From: Lentisphaerae bacterium GWF2_50_93
GTDB lineage: Bacteria; Verrucomicrobiota; Lentisphaeria; Victivallales; GWF2-50-93
NCBI GenBank assembly: GCA_001804815.1
Contig: MHBI01000071.1
Span: 1 to 64,000, forward strand
DNA length: 64,000 nt
Direction of reading: 5' to 3'
This document shows positions 17,352 through 25,560 of the stretch, in pieces. Made by a program: the position numbers and the translations under genes. The notes below the pieces were generated by a model, which worked only from the letters and a program-made list of their open reading frames with translations, was not told the origin of the DNA and ran no database searches. The stretch's first letter is position 1; each line of letters starts with the position of its first letter.

Positions 17352-18359
17352 TTAACAGATCCTCGGGAGGAGTTCGCCCCGGGGCAGATCTATTATCCGG
17401 GAGCCGCCGCTTCCTGTTTTCAGCACGACCTTCCCGGAATTGGCGGTGACGGTCCCAATCACACATGCATTTCTACCGGCAGGCATCTCTCTCCATTTTG
17501 AGACGATATTGTCCGCCTCCGATTCAGAGCATATCATCACGACCCTGCCTTCGCACGGGGAATGCAGCAGGTCAAGTCCGAGCATCTCGGAAACTGCCTT
17601 GGAGCCTGTTGAAAACGGTATCTTCTTTTCCTCAAGCTCAATGCCGAAATCGGAACCGGATGCTATTTCGTTCAGGACCGCCGCCATTCCACCACGGGTC
17701 GGATCCCGCATGAACTTCACGGCGGCGCCGAACTGATGGACGGATTCAACGAGAGGCTGGACAGACGCCAGATCGCTTATCGGACCATTCTCTATCTTTA
17801 TCGCCTCCCTGACGCATAATATCGCTATCCCATGATCGCCTATATTGCCGCTGACTACAACCTTGTCCCCCTTCACGATGCCTTTCCTGCCAAGACGGAA
17901 GTCCTTGAATGGTCTTCCTATGCCGCTCGTGTTGATATATATCCTGTCGCAAAGCCCCTTGGGTACGACCTTGGTATCTCCGGTGACTATCTGAACTCCG
18001 CATTCCTCTGCAGACTCCTTCAGGGAATCAAGTATCCTCCTGAGCAGTGATATCTCAAGTCCCTCCTCGAGGATCAGGGCCAATGACAGGAAAAGAGGCT
18101 TTCCCCCTGCGACGGAAACATCATTGACCGTGCCGTAGACACATAGGTTGCCGATATTCCCACCCGGGAATTCAACCGGTTGGATTACAAAGCTGTCGGT
18201 CGAGTAGACAAGGGAATCCGCATTGCCGTATTCAAGGGTCGCGGCATCAGGCAGTTCACTGAGGGCGCCTTTTCCAAAGCGTGAAAGTATTTCCTTTTTT
18301 ATCAGTTCGCCTGAAAGTCTACCCCCTCCACCATGGGCAATCTGAATCCTGTCATCCAT
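17352..18359 (-). CDS. hypE: hydrogenase maturation protein HypE
   Basis: A 335-residue ATP-dependent dehydratase of the PurM/ThiL fold that turns a C-terminal thiocarbamate into thiocyanate for the CN ligands. It begins IAHGGGGRLSGELI, has the GDTKVV and RDPTRGGMA motifs, and ends in PRIC, whose last Cys accepts the carbamoyl group. A strong AGGAGGT ribosome site precedes it. It heads hypE-hypA-hypB, with the DtxR-like gene 32 bp upstream. Confidence 0.96.
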   Translation of the reverse strand: MDDRIQIAHGGGGRLSGELIKKEILSRFGKGALSELPDAATLEYGNADSLVYSTDSFVIQPVEFPGGNIGNLCVYGTVNDVSVAGGKPLFLSLALILEEGLEISLLRRILDSLKESAEECGVQIVTGDTKVVPKGLCDRIYINTSGIGRPFKDFRLGRKGIVKGDKVVVSGNIGDHGIAILCVREAIKIENGPISDLASVQPLVESVHQFGAAVKFMRDPTRGGMAAVLNEIASGSDFGIELEEKKIPFSTGSKAVSEMLGLDLLHSPCEGRVVMICSESEADNIVSKWREMPAGRNACVIGTVTANSGKVVLKTGSGGSRIIDLPRGELLPRIC

Positions 18360-18391
18360 GATAACACCTCCTGGGATTGTTGATGAAAGTT

Positions 18392-18883
18392 CTATCTTAC
18401 CAGTGAAACCCTCTTCTTCTCATCGAATTTCCTGCTGAAATCCATGACCGGATTGCTGCCGTCGGGCTTCCTCAAGTCTTCCTTCAGGAACTTGATGAAC
18501 TCGGAAAGACGCTCGCGGAGTTCCGGATCTATGACATGCTCCACCTTGCAGGCGATATCATTCGAATTCTCTGGCGAGCATCCCAGTATCTCATGGTAGA
18601 ATTCCGCCAGGACCTGATGCCTCTTGTGGAGCTCGCGCGCGATTTCCTCGCCTTCGAGTGTGAGCGTTATCGTCTTCCTTACAGTATAATTGACCAGCCC
18701 CATCGAAGTCAGAACCTGCATCGCCTCAGTGACAGAGGCCATCTTAATCTTGAGTTTCTGGGCGATGGCCTTCACGTGGGCATGCTCGTGCGTGAGACAG
18801 AGCGAGTAGACTGTCTCGATGTAGCTCTGCTGGTTGAGGGTCAACCCCATGCATTTGTCCGACACTGTGCTTCCAATTGCCAT
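18392..18883 (-). CDS. DtxR/MntR-family metal-dependent transcriptional regulator
   Basis: A 163-residue regulator with an N-terminal winged helix (YIETVYSLCLTHEHAHVKAIAQ, then KMASVTEAMQVLTSMGLV) and a dimerisation/metal domain with the family's Glu/His ligand region (ACKVEHVI). It senses Fe2+ or Mn2+, possibly nickel here. There is no C-terminal FeoA/SH3-like domain. It lies directly upstream of hypEAB, so it may control nickel or iron supply for hydrogenase; that is inference. A TTG at 18889 is an alternative start with better spacing from the AGAGGGG site. Confidence 0.85.
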   Translation of the reverse strand: MAIGSTVSDKCMGLTLNQQSYIETVYSLCLTHEHAHVKAIAQKLKIKMASVTEAMQVLTSMGLVNYTVRKTITLTLEGEEIARELHKRHQVLAEFYHEILGCSPENSNDIACKVEHVIDPELRERLSEFIKFLKEDLRKPDGSNPVMDFSRKFDEKKRVSLVR

Positions 18884-18890
18884 CAGCAAA

Positions 18891-19145
18891 TCATTCCCCT
18901 CTGATCTTCTTCTTTTCTGATTCGCACTTCTCCTGCAGGGAAGATACTTCAGAAGCCGTCTGCTTCATGATCTTGTCGGCTTCATCCGGTGTCTTCTTGA
19001 TCCTGTCTTCCGAAGCCAGCTGCGCCTGGACAACTTTGGATTTGAATTTCGATTCCACGTCGGCAATCGCCTTCTTCTGCTGATCGGTCAGCTTCTTCAT
19101 AGTGCCGCCAAGCCTGTCCATAGCCAATTCAAAAGAACTCTTCAT
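18891..19145 (-). CDS. small coiled-coil protein, PVC-type
   Basis: An 84-residue, highly charged, helical protein without signal peptide or membrane segment. Its beginning (MKSSFELAMDRLGG, then KKLTDQQKKAIADVESKFKSK) resembles short conserved proteins of unknown function that I recall from Verrucomicrobia and related genomes. Its stop lies just before the DtxR-like gene, whose ribosome site overlaps its end, so the two are probably co-transcribed. Function unknown. Confidence 0.7.
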   Translation of the reverse strand: MKSSFELAMDRLGGTMKKLTDQQKKAIADVESKFKSKVVQAQLASEDRIKKTPDEADKIMKQTASEVSSLQEKCESEKKKIRGE

Positions 19146-19165
19146 GGTAAAATCCCTCCGGAAAT

Positions 19166-19720
19166 CTATAATTCTTCGATATCAAGAAGATAGAACATCA
19201 AAGCGTTTAACACAAGTCCATGTCCTATTTTTCCGTCTTTGACAAATTGCCTCACCTTCCCCACTGGAACAAGCACCGTCTCGATGTCCTCGCAATCCTC
19301 CATTGCCGGCTCCGAAGCCCTCACGGCATTGTCGACAAACACCGTGTAGCAGATATTGTCCTGCAGCGCGGGGTTCGGACACACCGAACCCAATATCCGC
19401 GCATTGCCTCCCCTGTACCCGGTCTCCTCGAGAAGCTCCCGCTGCCCGGCAAATACCGGATCGGAATCCGTCGAATCAATCAGCCCGCCGGGTATCTCGA
19501 TCTCAAATTTCCTGGTGCCATGGCGGAACTGGCGGATCACCACCATCTCGTTCTCCGATGTCACTGCAATGATATTGACCCAGTCCCCGAACTTGAACTT
19601 ATAGAAGTCCCCCCGCCTGCCAGTCCTGGGACATTCAGAGCTGTCGACATGCACCTTGAATATCGGGGTGTGCAGGATTTCCTTTGTCGAATGGATTTTC
19701 CAGGTCTTGATCTTGTTCAT
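19166..19720 (-). CDS. Nudix hydrolase, ADP-ribose pyrophosphatase-like
   Basis: A 184-residue hydrolase of nucleoside-diphosphate-linked substrates, best match ADP-ribose or ADP-sugar pyrophosphatase (NudF type). The Nudix box spans PGGLIDSTDSDP to RELLEETGY. The catalytic REL-EE-G core is intact, but there is one extra residue before RE and Asp in place of the first Glu. The N-terminal beta domain (FKVHVDSSECPRTGRRGDFY) fits the family. It overlaps aroF by 4 bp and is translated with it. Confidence 0.88.
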   Translation of the reverse strand: MNKIKTWKIHSTKEILHTPIFKVHVDSSECPRTGRRGDFYKFKFGDWVNIIAVTSENEMVVIRQFRHGTRKFEIEIPGGLIDSTDSDPVFAGQRELLEETGYRGGNARILGSVCPNPALQDNICYTVFVDNAVRASEPAMEDCEDIETVLVPVGKVRQFVKDGKIGHGLVLNALMFYLLDIEEL

Positions 19721-20730
19721 TTCTTTTTCATTGCATCCATGATGGGTCTCAGGCTGTTCATGAATTCCCCGAACTTGCCTGAAGGTATCTGCTGGGCCGC
19801 ATCGCTTGTGGCGTTCACAGGATCGGGATGGGTCTCCACTATTATTCCGTCGGCGCCGACGGCTACAGCCGCGCGCGCAAGAGGCAGGACAAGGTCTACT
19901 TTTCCGGCCGCATGGCTCGGATCGACTATTACCGGCAGATGCGTTTCCTTCTTGGCGACAGCGACGGCACCAAGGTCCAATGTGCTTCTCGTGGCAGTTT
20001 CAAATGTCCGGATTCCGCGTTCGCAGAGGATCACGTTAGGACATCCGTGCACGACAAGATATTCGGCGGCTGAAAGCCATTCCTCGACGGTCGTGGCCAT
20101 TCCCCTCTTCAGCAGGACAGGACGCCCGGCGTTGGCCACGTGTTCGAGCAGATGGTAGTTCTGGCAGTTCCTTGCGCCGATCTGGAGGCAGTCCGCGACT
20201 TCCGCAACCTGTTTCACATGGGTGACCCCGAGGACCTCGGTGACAACCGGCATGTTGAATTCCTCTTTCGCCTCTTTGAGCAGCCTGAGGCCTTCCTCTC
20301 CCAGTCCCTGGAAGTCATATGGCGATGTGCGGGGTTTGTAGGCGCCGCCGCGGAGGATCCTGCCGCCTGCGGCATAAACATCCCTTGCAGCCTGGAACAG
20401 CTGCTCCCTGCTCTCGATCGCGCAGGGGCCTGCGATGACCTGGAAATTCCCGGCACCGACCTTCTGGTCGCCGATCATGACAATACTGTCCTGCTCATGG
20501 TATTCACGGCTTGCAAGCTTGTATCTTTTCTGTATCGGGATGACAGCCTCGACACAGTCGAACGACTTGAATATCTCAAGTGAACGGTGGATCTTCTCAT
20601 CGCCAACGGCGCCGATGACAGTATGCTCCACGCCCTTGATTATGCGGGGCTCGTATCCGAGCTGTACAATCATGCTTGAAACTTCATTTATCTTCTCTTC
20701 AGGCGTATGCGGCTTGAAAACAATTATCAT
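19717..20730 (-). CDS. aroF: 3-deoxy-7-phosphoheptulonate synthase (DAHP synthase, AroF/AroA-I-beta type)
   Basis: The first enzyme of the shikimate pathway, joining PEP and erythrose 4-phosphate. Its 337 residues show the microbial beta-type layout: a ferredoxin-like regulatory domain (1-70, MIIVFKPHTPEEKI) followed by a TIM barrel. Barrel motifs are AGPCAIES, RGGAYKPRTSPYDFQG, LLKRGM and the metal-binding PVIVDPSHAAGK. The N-terminal domain is a known site of feedback control in this class. It leads a two-gene unit with the Nudix gene. Confidence 0.95.
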   Translation of the reverse strand: MIIVFKPHTPEEKINEVSSMIVQLGYEPRIIKGVEHTVIGAVGDEKIHRSLEIFKSFDCVEAVIPIQKRYKLASREYHEQDSIVMIGDQKVGAGNFQVIAGPCAIESREQLFQAARDVYAAGGRILRGGAYKPRTSPYDFQGLGEEGLRLLKEAKEEFNMPVVTEVLGVTHVKQVAEVADCLQIGARNCQNYHLLEHVANAGRPVLLKRGMATTVEEWLSAAEYLVVHGCPNVILCERGIRTFETATRSTLDLGAVAVAKKETHLPVIVDPSHAAGKVDLVLPLARAAVAVGADGIIVETHPDPVNATSDAAQQIPSGKFGEFMNSLRPIMDAMKKK

Positions 20731-20864
20731 TTTATAACTCCGTATTATTTATTCAGATATAAATTCAAATAAAACATGGAAAAAGCTATTGTTTTTTGGC
20801 AAAGTCATTGGCATAGTATGCCCGTAATTCACATACTTTCAACTCGAATCCTGTAAAAACAACC

Positions 20865-21812
20865 ATGGCTAAAGAAAAAATTCTGGCTGTTCTTGACATA
20901 GGAAGCAATTCGATCGTGCTTCTCGTCGCAAAATGCAATTCAAACGGGACTATCGAGCCTATCAATGAAGTTTTTGCAGTAACCCGCCTGGGCAAGGGGA
21001 TCACGCACTCCGGCGTGCTTTCAGAAGAGGCCATTCAATACACCCTTGACGTCTCCAAGGAAATGCAGAACATCGCCATGAGCGAAGGCGCCGAAGACCT
21101 GATCATCACAGCGACAAGCGCCGTCAGGAACGCCAGGAATAAAAGCGAGTTCCTGGTCAAATGCCATCAGCGCCTGAACATCTTCCCCCAGGTGCTCAGC
21201 GGAAAAGAAGAGGCGAAGTTCACATATCTTGGAGCCACCTACGAAATCGAATCGGAAAGCCCCCTCCTCACCATCGACATCGGCGGAGGCAGCACTGAAG
21301 TCGCCTTCGGAACGAAGAACATCATGGTAGGCGCACACAGCATGAACATGGGATGCGTCGCCATCTCGGAGATGTTCAATATCGGCAAGGGCGAATGGAT
21401 CCCCCAGCGCATCGCCGCAAAACGCTATATCAGGAAAAATTTTTTCTCGATCGTCGACGACGTCCATTCCTGGCTTTCAAGCAGAAGCCCCATCGTCATA
21501 GCTAGCGGCGGAACAGCCACCACTTTCGCGGCACTCCTGCTCAAGGAGAATGTCTATGACAGAAAGCACATCAACTCGGTCAAGGTCGAAAGCAAGATGG
21601 TCGCAGTCTACTCAAGGCAGCTGTCAAGGATGGGCATCGAAGAACGAGTAAGAGTCCCTGGAATGGAAAAGGAACGCGCGGAAATCCTTCCCGCCGGCCT
21701 GCTCATACTTTCCGAATTCCTACGTTTCTTCAATTTCAATGATCTCCGCATCACCGCCAACGGCCTCCGCTACGGCGTAATGAAACACTGCCTGCAGAAA
21801 TACTTCGGATAA
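20865..21812 (+). CDS. Ppx/GppA-family phosphatase
   Basis: A 315-residue member of the exopolyphosphatase/guanosine pentaphosphatase family (ASKHA fold). Motifs are LDIGSNSIVLLVA, TSAVRNARN, the phosphate-binding GKEEAKFTYLG, and LLTIDIGGGSTEVAFG. There is no C-terminal HD-type domain, so it is the short form that may act on polyphosphate, pppGpp or another phosphate ester. The start (MAKEKILAVLDIG) is the usual one for the family. It is divergent from aroF. Confidence 0.92.
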   Translation: MAKEKILAVLDIGSNSIVLLVAKCNSNGTIEPINEVFAVTRLGKGITHSGVLSEEAIQYTLDVSKEMQNIAMSEGAEDLIITATSAVRNARNKSEFLVKCHQRLNIFPQVLSGKEEAKFTYLGATYEIESESPLLTIDIGGGSTEVAFGTKNIMVGAHSMNMGCVAISEMFNIGKGEWIPQRIAAKRYIRKNFFSIVDDVHSWLSSRSPIVIASGGTATTFAALLLKENVYDRKHINSVKVESKMVAVYSRQLSRMGIEERVRVPGMEKERAEILPAGLLILSEFLRFFNFNDLRITANGLRYGVMKHCLQKYFG

Positions 21813-21880
21813 AAATCCTGGACAGAATTTTCAGTCTGCGCCCAAAGCATGTTCGTCATTGTTTTTCCATATACCCACTC

Positions 21881-21908
21881 TTGACTTCATACAAAGATTG
21901 TATATTTT
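21881..21908 (+). promoter_or_regulatory. promoter with inverted-repeat operator for the RHH-PIN pair
   Basis: TTGACT (21881-21886) is followed 16 bp later by TATTTT (21903-21908). A perfect inverted repeat ATACAA-AGA-TTGTAT (21889-21903) fills the spacer and touches the -10. This is where a ribbon-helix-helix antitoxin would bind to repress its own operon. A strong AAAGGAGG site and the antitoxin ATG (21931) follow. Confidence 0.6.
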
Positions 21909-21930
21909 AACTTAAAAGGAGGCGGAACAG

Positions 21931-22182
21931 ATGAATACATCGACAGTAAATATTTCGTTTCAAAAAAATCTCCTGTCTGAAATTGACATGGTCGCCAAGC
22001 GGGAACACAGGACACGCTCGGAACTTCTCCGCGAAGCTGCAAGAGCTTATATCGATCAAAAACAGAGATGGGACGGGATTTTTTCTTATGGAGAATCCAT
22101 AGCAAACTCAAGAAAGCTCTCAGAGGACGACGTCTCGCGTGAAATAGCACAATTAAGAACTGAAAAGAAATCGCGGCAATGA
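21931..22182 (+). CDS. ribbon-helix-helix antitoxin
   Basis: An 83-residue protein with a CopG/MetJ-type fold at residues 3-45: beta strand TSTVNISF, then helices KNLLSEIDMVAKRE and RSELLREAARAYIDQ. It should bind DNA as a dimer and neutralise the PIN toxin through its acidic C-terminal tail. It overlaps the toxin gene by 4 bp. The palindrome in its promoter suggests autorepression. Confidence 0.85.
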   Translation: MNTSTVNISFQKNLLSEIDMVAKREHRTRSELLREAARAYIDQKQRWDGIFSYGESIANSRKLSEDDVSREIAQLRTEKKSRQ

Positions 22183-22589
22183 AAAGACTTCGGATTGTCC
22201 TCGATACAAATGTAGTAATTTCCGGAATCCTCTTCGGAGGAATCCCAAGATCAATACTGGAGATGCTCATTTCCAGACGGCACGACTTCTTCATGAGCAT
22301 GCCGATAATTGAGGAGGTCAGGGAAGTTTTGAACAGACCAAAATTTGGGTTTGACAGCGGCAACGCCTTGCTGGTGGTTGAAGAACTGCATTCGCTTTGC
22401 ACGATTGTAAAACCAGCCAAATCAATCAATCTCATCATCGACGATCCTGCCGATGATAAAATTATCGAATGCGCAGTTGAAGCTAATGCCGAAGTCATAA
22501 TCAGCGGCGATTCGCATCTGCTTTCAGCTGGCTCGTACAAAGGCATAAAAATACTTTCTCCAAAACAATTTATCTCCACTATCAATTGA
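22179..22589 (+). CDS. PIN-domain toxin (putative ribonuclease)
   Basis: A 136-residue PIN nuclease of the COG1569 type. Acidic active-site residues are visible in VLDTNVVISG (Asp), PIIEEVREVL (Glu), DPADDKIIECA (Asp/Glu) and IISGDSHLL (Asp). It would cleave RNA when free of its RHH partner, encoded immediately upstream with a 4-bp overlap. Confidence 0.88.
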   Translation: MKRLRIVLDTNVVISGILFGGIPRSILEMLISRRHDFFMSMPIIEEVREVLNRPKFGFDSGNALLVVEELHSLCTIVKPAKSINLIIDDPADDKIIECAVEANAEVIISGDSHLLSAGSYKGIKILSPKQFISTIN

Positions 22590-22596
22590 AGCCTGT

Positions 22597-22845
22597 ATGT
22601 GGGAGGAAAAACCGGAATATCAGAAGGTGCGGGGAGTTCTTTTCCTTGTTTATATCGGACTTATCTCATTGGCAATTCTAGCATATTCCGTGTTGAAGTC
22701 GGATTATATCTATATACTTGGTTGGATTGGAGGATTATTGATCTTTGGAATAGCCTGCACTATCTACGGCATAATCGCCATCGGCTTTGCCAAAACCATC
22801 TTCGCAATGCTGAAATTCTTCGACAGGAAAAGAGACCGGAAATAA
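22597..22845 (+). CDS. small two-helix membrane protein
   Basis: An 82-residue protein with two clear membrane segments (about 14-33 and 38-62) and a basic C-terminus (KFFDRKRDRK) that would stay in the cytoplasm. It starts 7 bp after the PIN gene without a strong ribosome site and ends at a terminator hairpin. It may be part of the toxin-antitoxin transcript. Function unknown. Confidence 0.6.
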   Translation: MWEEKPEYQKVRGVLFLVYIGLISLAILAYSVLKSDYIYILGWIGGLLIFGIACTIYGIIAIGFAKTIFAMLKFFDRKRDRK

Positions 22846-22877
22846 AAAATCCGCCAGGTTTCCATGGCGGATTTTTT
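22844..22877. terminator. bidirectional terminator
   Basis: A 13-bp perfect stem (AAAAAATCCGCCA 22844-22856 with TGGCGGATTTTTT 22865-22877) and an 8-nt loop. With A-runs and T-runs on both sides it can end both the toxin operon and the convergent dapL transcript. Confidence 0.88.
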
Positions 22878-22912
22878 AAAAACACATCAACAGGCTGGAA
22901 AGCCTGTCTTAC

Positions 22913-24157
22913 TTAAAACGAGAACTTCACGTCGGAGAGGCGCTTCTGGAATTCGTTGAGGACGCGGTCCTCCTCTTTCTTTCCTCCCTGCGCCACGAAC
23001 GTAGCGCTGAAACGGACATAGTGCCCGACATCGTCCCATGGAACAGTGCTTATGAGCTTCTCCTTGATCATCCACTGGCTGAACTCCTCTGCGTTTGCGA
23101 ACTTCGCAGAATATTTCCCTTCCGCGGCCTTGGGACATTTTACGTAGAGATAGAACGATCCCTGGGGAACCTTGGCGGGGAAGCCAATCGACTTGAGGGT
23201 CTCGACCATGCTCTTCAGGCGGCGTTCGTACTTGTCGCAAATCATTGGAGTAATCCTCGACTGGTTGTCAAGGGCTGCTATGGCGGACTTCTGGATCGCC
23301 GCGAACTGTCCGCTGTCGGCATTATCCTTCACATTCGCGAACGCCTTGACGGCAAGCTCATTGCCACAGACCCATCCAAGACGCCAGCCCGTCATGTTGA
23401 ACCCCTTCGACATGCTGTGCAGTTCGACGGCGCAGTCCTTACCGCCGGGGATGGAGAGTATGCTCAGCGGTTTCCCCTGAAAATTAAGCGGGGCGTAGGC
23501 AGCGTCGAAAACGATCAGGATATTGTTCTTCTTTGCGAATTCCACGGCCTTCTCGAGCTGTTCGATGGATGCAGAGGCGCCTGTCGGATTGTTAGGATAG
23601 TTGAGGTAAAGCAGTTTTGCCTTTTCGCACTGTTCCTTGGTCAATGAGTCGAGGTCCGGAAAGAAATTATTCTCCTCGACAAGAGGCATGTTGATGACTT
23701 TTCCTCCGAGATACTGGGTCCATGTCCCGAGGACCGGATAACCTGGGATTGTCATGATCGTGATGTCGCCGGGATTTATGAAGCATGACGGAAGCAGGGA
23801 AAGCGCAGCCTTCGAGCCGATAGAGTGGCATACCTCGGTTTCAGGATTCAGCTCGACCTTGTAGAGGGCCTTCATGTAGCGGGCCGCGGCCTCCTTGAAA
23901 TCGTTGATGCCGTTGTCGGTATAAGTGCGGTTCTCCCATTTGGCAGCTTCAACGCAGAGGGCGGCGACGACTTCGGGGAACGCCATGTCGTCAGGCTCCC
24001 CTACTCCCATGTCGATGATTTCAGCGCCGGGATTGGCCTGGAGTGCGGCGCGCTTGGCCCTTTTGATCTTCTCGAACTTGTATATCTTCGTATCCTTGCC
24101 GAACTGGTCTCCGCCAATCCTCTGAGCAAAATTCTTCTGTAAAAACGATTCTGACAT
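22913..24157 (-). CDS. dapL: LL-diaminopimelate aminotransferase
   Basis: Converts tetrahydrodipicolinate directly to LL-diaminopimelate for lysine and peptidoglycan, the one-step route found in plants, Chlamydiae and other PVC bacteria. This 414-residue class I/II PLP aminotransferase has the PLP-binding Lys251 in SMSKGFNMTGWRLG, plus GVGEPDD and YLNYPNNPTGA. The N-terminal KIYKFEKIKRAKRA matches the DapL family. It shares direction with the upstream purH-like gene but is separated from it by a hairpin. Confidence 0.9.
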   Translation of the reverse strand: MSESFLQKNFAQRIGGDQFGKDTKIYKFEKIKRAKRAALQANPGAEIIDMGVGEPDDMAFPEVVAALCVEAAKWENRTYTDNGINDFKEAAARYMKALYKVELNPETEVCHSIGSKAALSLLPSCFINPGDITIMTIPGYPVLGTWTQYLGGKVINMPLVEENNFFPDLDSLTKEQCEKAKLLYLNYPNNPTGASASIEQLEKAVEFAKKNNILIVFDAAYAPLNFQGKPLSILSIPGGKDCAVELHSMSKGFNMTGWRLGWVCGNELAVKAFANVKDNADSGQFAAIQKSAIAALDNQSRITPMICDKYERRLKSMVETLKSIGFPAKVPQGSFYLYVKCPKAAEGKYSAKFANAEEFSQWMIKEKLISTVPWDDVGHYVRFSATFVAQGGKKEEDRVLNEFQKRLSDVKFSF

Positions 24158-24186
24158 TTTATTCTCCGATTGTATTGGTTTTTATC

Positions 24187-24213
24187 ATATTTTTTTGCCA
24201 TGCAAAAAAATAT
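24187..24213 (-). terminator. hairpin terminator after the AICAR transformylase gene
   Basis: A perfect 12-bp inverted repeat (ATATTTTTTTGC 24187-24198, GCAAAAAAATAT 24202-24213) with a 3-nt loop starts at the stop codon. On the minus strand its second arm supplies a T-run, so it should act as a terminator between the transformylase gene and dapL. Confidence 0.7.
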
Positions 24214-25334
24214 CAATGGTGCGAGAAGCATCTTTCCGGTGCGTGGAAAAGAGCTACGCCAAGGTCGTTCGCGCGCTGTATCACGTCCGCATCCTTGATC
24301 GATCCCGGAGGGGATATCATGGCGGTTACGCCGGCTTCGGCGGCAACTTCCACGGCGTCAGGGAACGGAAAGAAGCCGTCGCTTGCCATTACTGAATCCT
24401 TGATGTTCTCGTCGCCCTGGTATTTGTTATTGTACTTCCATACGGCCTGCTCCACCGCGCCGACACGGTCCTGTTCGCCAGTACCTACTGAAAGAGTCTG
24501 CCCGTTCTTCATGATTACGACACCGTTGGAGCGGACGCTCAGGTTTATGTACCAGGCGGCAAGGATGTCTTCGATCTGTCCGGGTTTGGCCTTTACGGTT
24601 GAGACGACCGTACCCAGAGTCTTGTTTTCCGCAGATGCAGGCTTGAGATCGGCGACTGATTTGAGATTCGTCAGAAGCGGTGCCGCGACTACTACCGAAC
24701 CGTCGGCAAGGACCTTGAGCGTGTTATGCACATCGGATGCTTCGCCGACATATCTCGGTATAGCCGAGATGTCGCCGCATTTTATAATCCTTATCTGCCT
24801 GTTGAGCTTGAACTTGTCGCCGTCGTTGAATATGACCAGCGCATCCTTGTCAAATGCCGGAGCGACAACGCACTCGCAGAAGGTGTTCATTATTTCCGTC
24901 GCTGTCTGGGCGTCCACCTCCACGTTGAAGGCGATTACGCTTCCAAAAGCCGCGCGTGCATCGCAGTCCCTGGCCTTCTTGTAGACATCGCATACGGTCT
25001 CGTCGCCGCGCTGGACGGCCGCGCCGCTCGGGTTCACGTGCTTCATGACCGCACAGGCGGGCTTGTCGAAGTACTTGACTATGTTCAGGGCGTATGAGAT
25101 ATCTTCAAGGTTGGTCTGGGACAGGCCGCTCTTTCCAGTCTTGAGCACATGCATGTCGCCGACCGTGCATGTCGTTCCTTCAGGCTTGTAATAGGCGGCC
25201 GGCTGATGCGGGTTGGTCCCGTAGCGGAGGTCTTCAACCTTCCTGTAGCGCTTGCCGCGGATTTCTATTTCATCCTCGAAAGCCCCCACGTTCTTTGAAA
25301 GATAAGTGTTTCTGTTCATCGTTGATTCAGCCAT
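24213..25334 (-). CDS. AICAR formyltransferase domain protein (PurH without IMP cyclohydrolase)
   Basis: Performs the penultimate step of purine synthesis, formylating AICAR from 10-formyl-THF. The 373 residues match the C-terminal transformylase part of PurH: RYGTNPHQPAAYY, the MKHVNPSGAA signature with catalytic Lys-His, AAFGSVIAFN, and SDGFFPFPDAVE near the end. The roughly 190-residue N-terminal cyclohydrolase domain is absent, and nothing upstream resembles it. AGGAGA 7 bp before ATG 25334 fixes the start. The final cyclisation must be done by another protein. purF is 9 kb away. Confidence 0.85.
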   Translation of the reverse strand: MAESTMNRNTYLSKNVGAFEDEIEIRGKRYRKVEDLRYGTNPHQPAAYYKPEGTTCTVGDMHVLKTGKSGLSQTNLEDISYALNIVKYFDKPACAVMKHVNPSGAAVQRGDETVCDVYKKARDCDARAAFGSVIAFNVEVDAQTATEIMNTFCECVVAPAFDKDALVIFNDGDKFKLNRQIRIIKCGDISAIPRYVGEASDVHNTLKVLADGSVVVAAPLLTNLKSVADLKPASAENKTLGTVVSTVKAKPGQIEDILAAWYINLSVRSNGVVIMKNGQTLSVGTGEQDRVGAVEQAVWKYNNKYQGDENIKDSVMASDGFFPFPDAVEVAAEAGVTAMISPPGSIKDADVIQRANDLGVALFHAPERCFSHH

Positions 25335-25442
25335 ATGTAAATCTCCTGTATTTAATTTTACGAGAAAGGTTAAATCTTATATCCTGTAGAGATTTTTTCA
25401 ACACTGTTGCCATATAATTTTGAAAGGATAGATTACATGCTT

Positions 25443-25556
25443 TAAGAATCAACATCGAACACTCAACATCGAACTTCCAACTTCGAATGAATTTAACTTT
25501 TCAATTCGATGTTCAAACTTGAATGTTGGACGTTGGATGTTCAACTTGGATTGCAA
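25443..25556. repeat. intergenic inverted repeat of TTCGATGTT-type words
   Basis: The left half is rich in AACATCGAACACTCAACATC-type words and the right half in their complements, so the region forms a long imperfect inverted repeat. The segment 25506-25534 matches 28639-28667 at 28 of 29 positions. The polysaccharide deacetylase gene starts just after it. Similar words occur at 15981-16080, so this is a dispersed intergenic family. Confidence 0.7.
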
Positions 25557-25560
25557 TCAA

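Noticed and set aside
19220..20158. 312-codon plus-strand frame across the Nudix and aroF genes
   Set aside because: It is antisense to two well-supported enzymes with clear motifs, and its product has no family resemblance.
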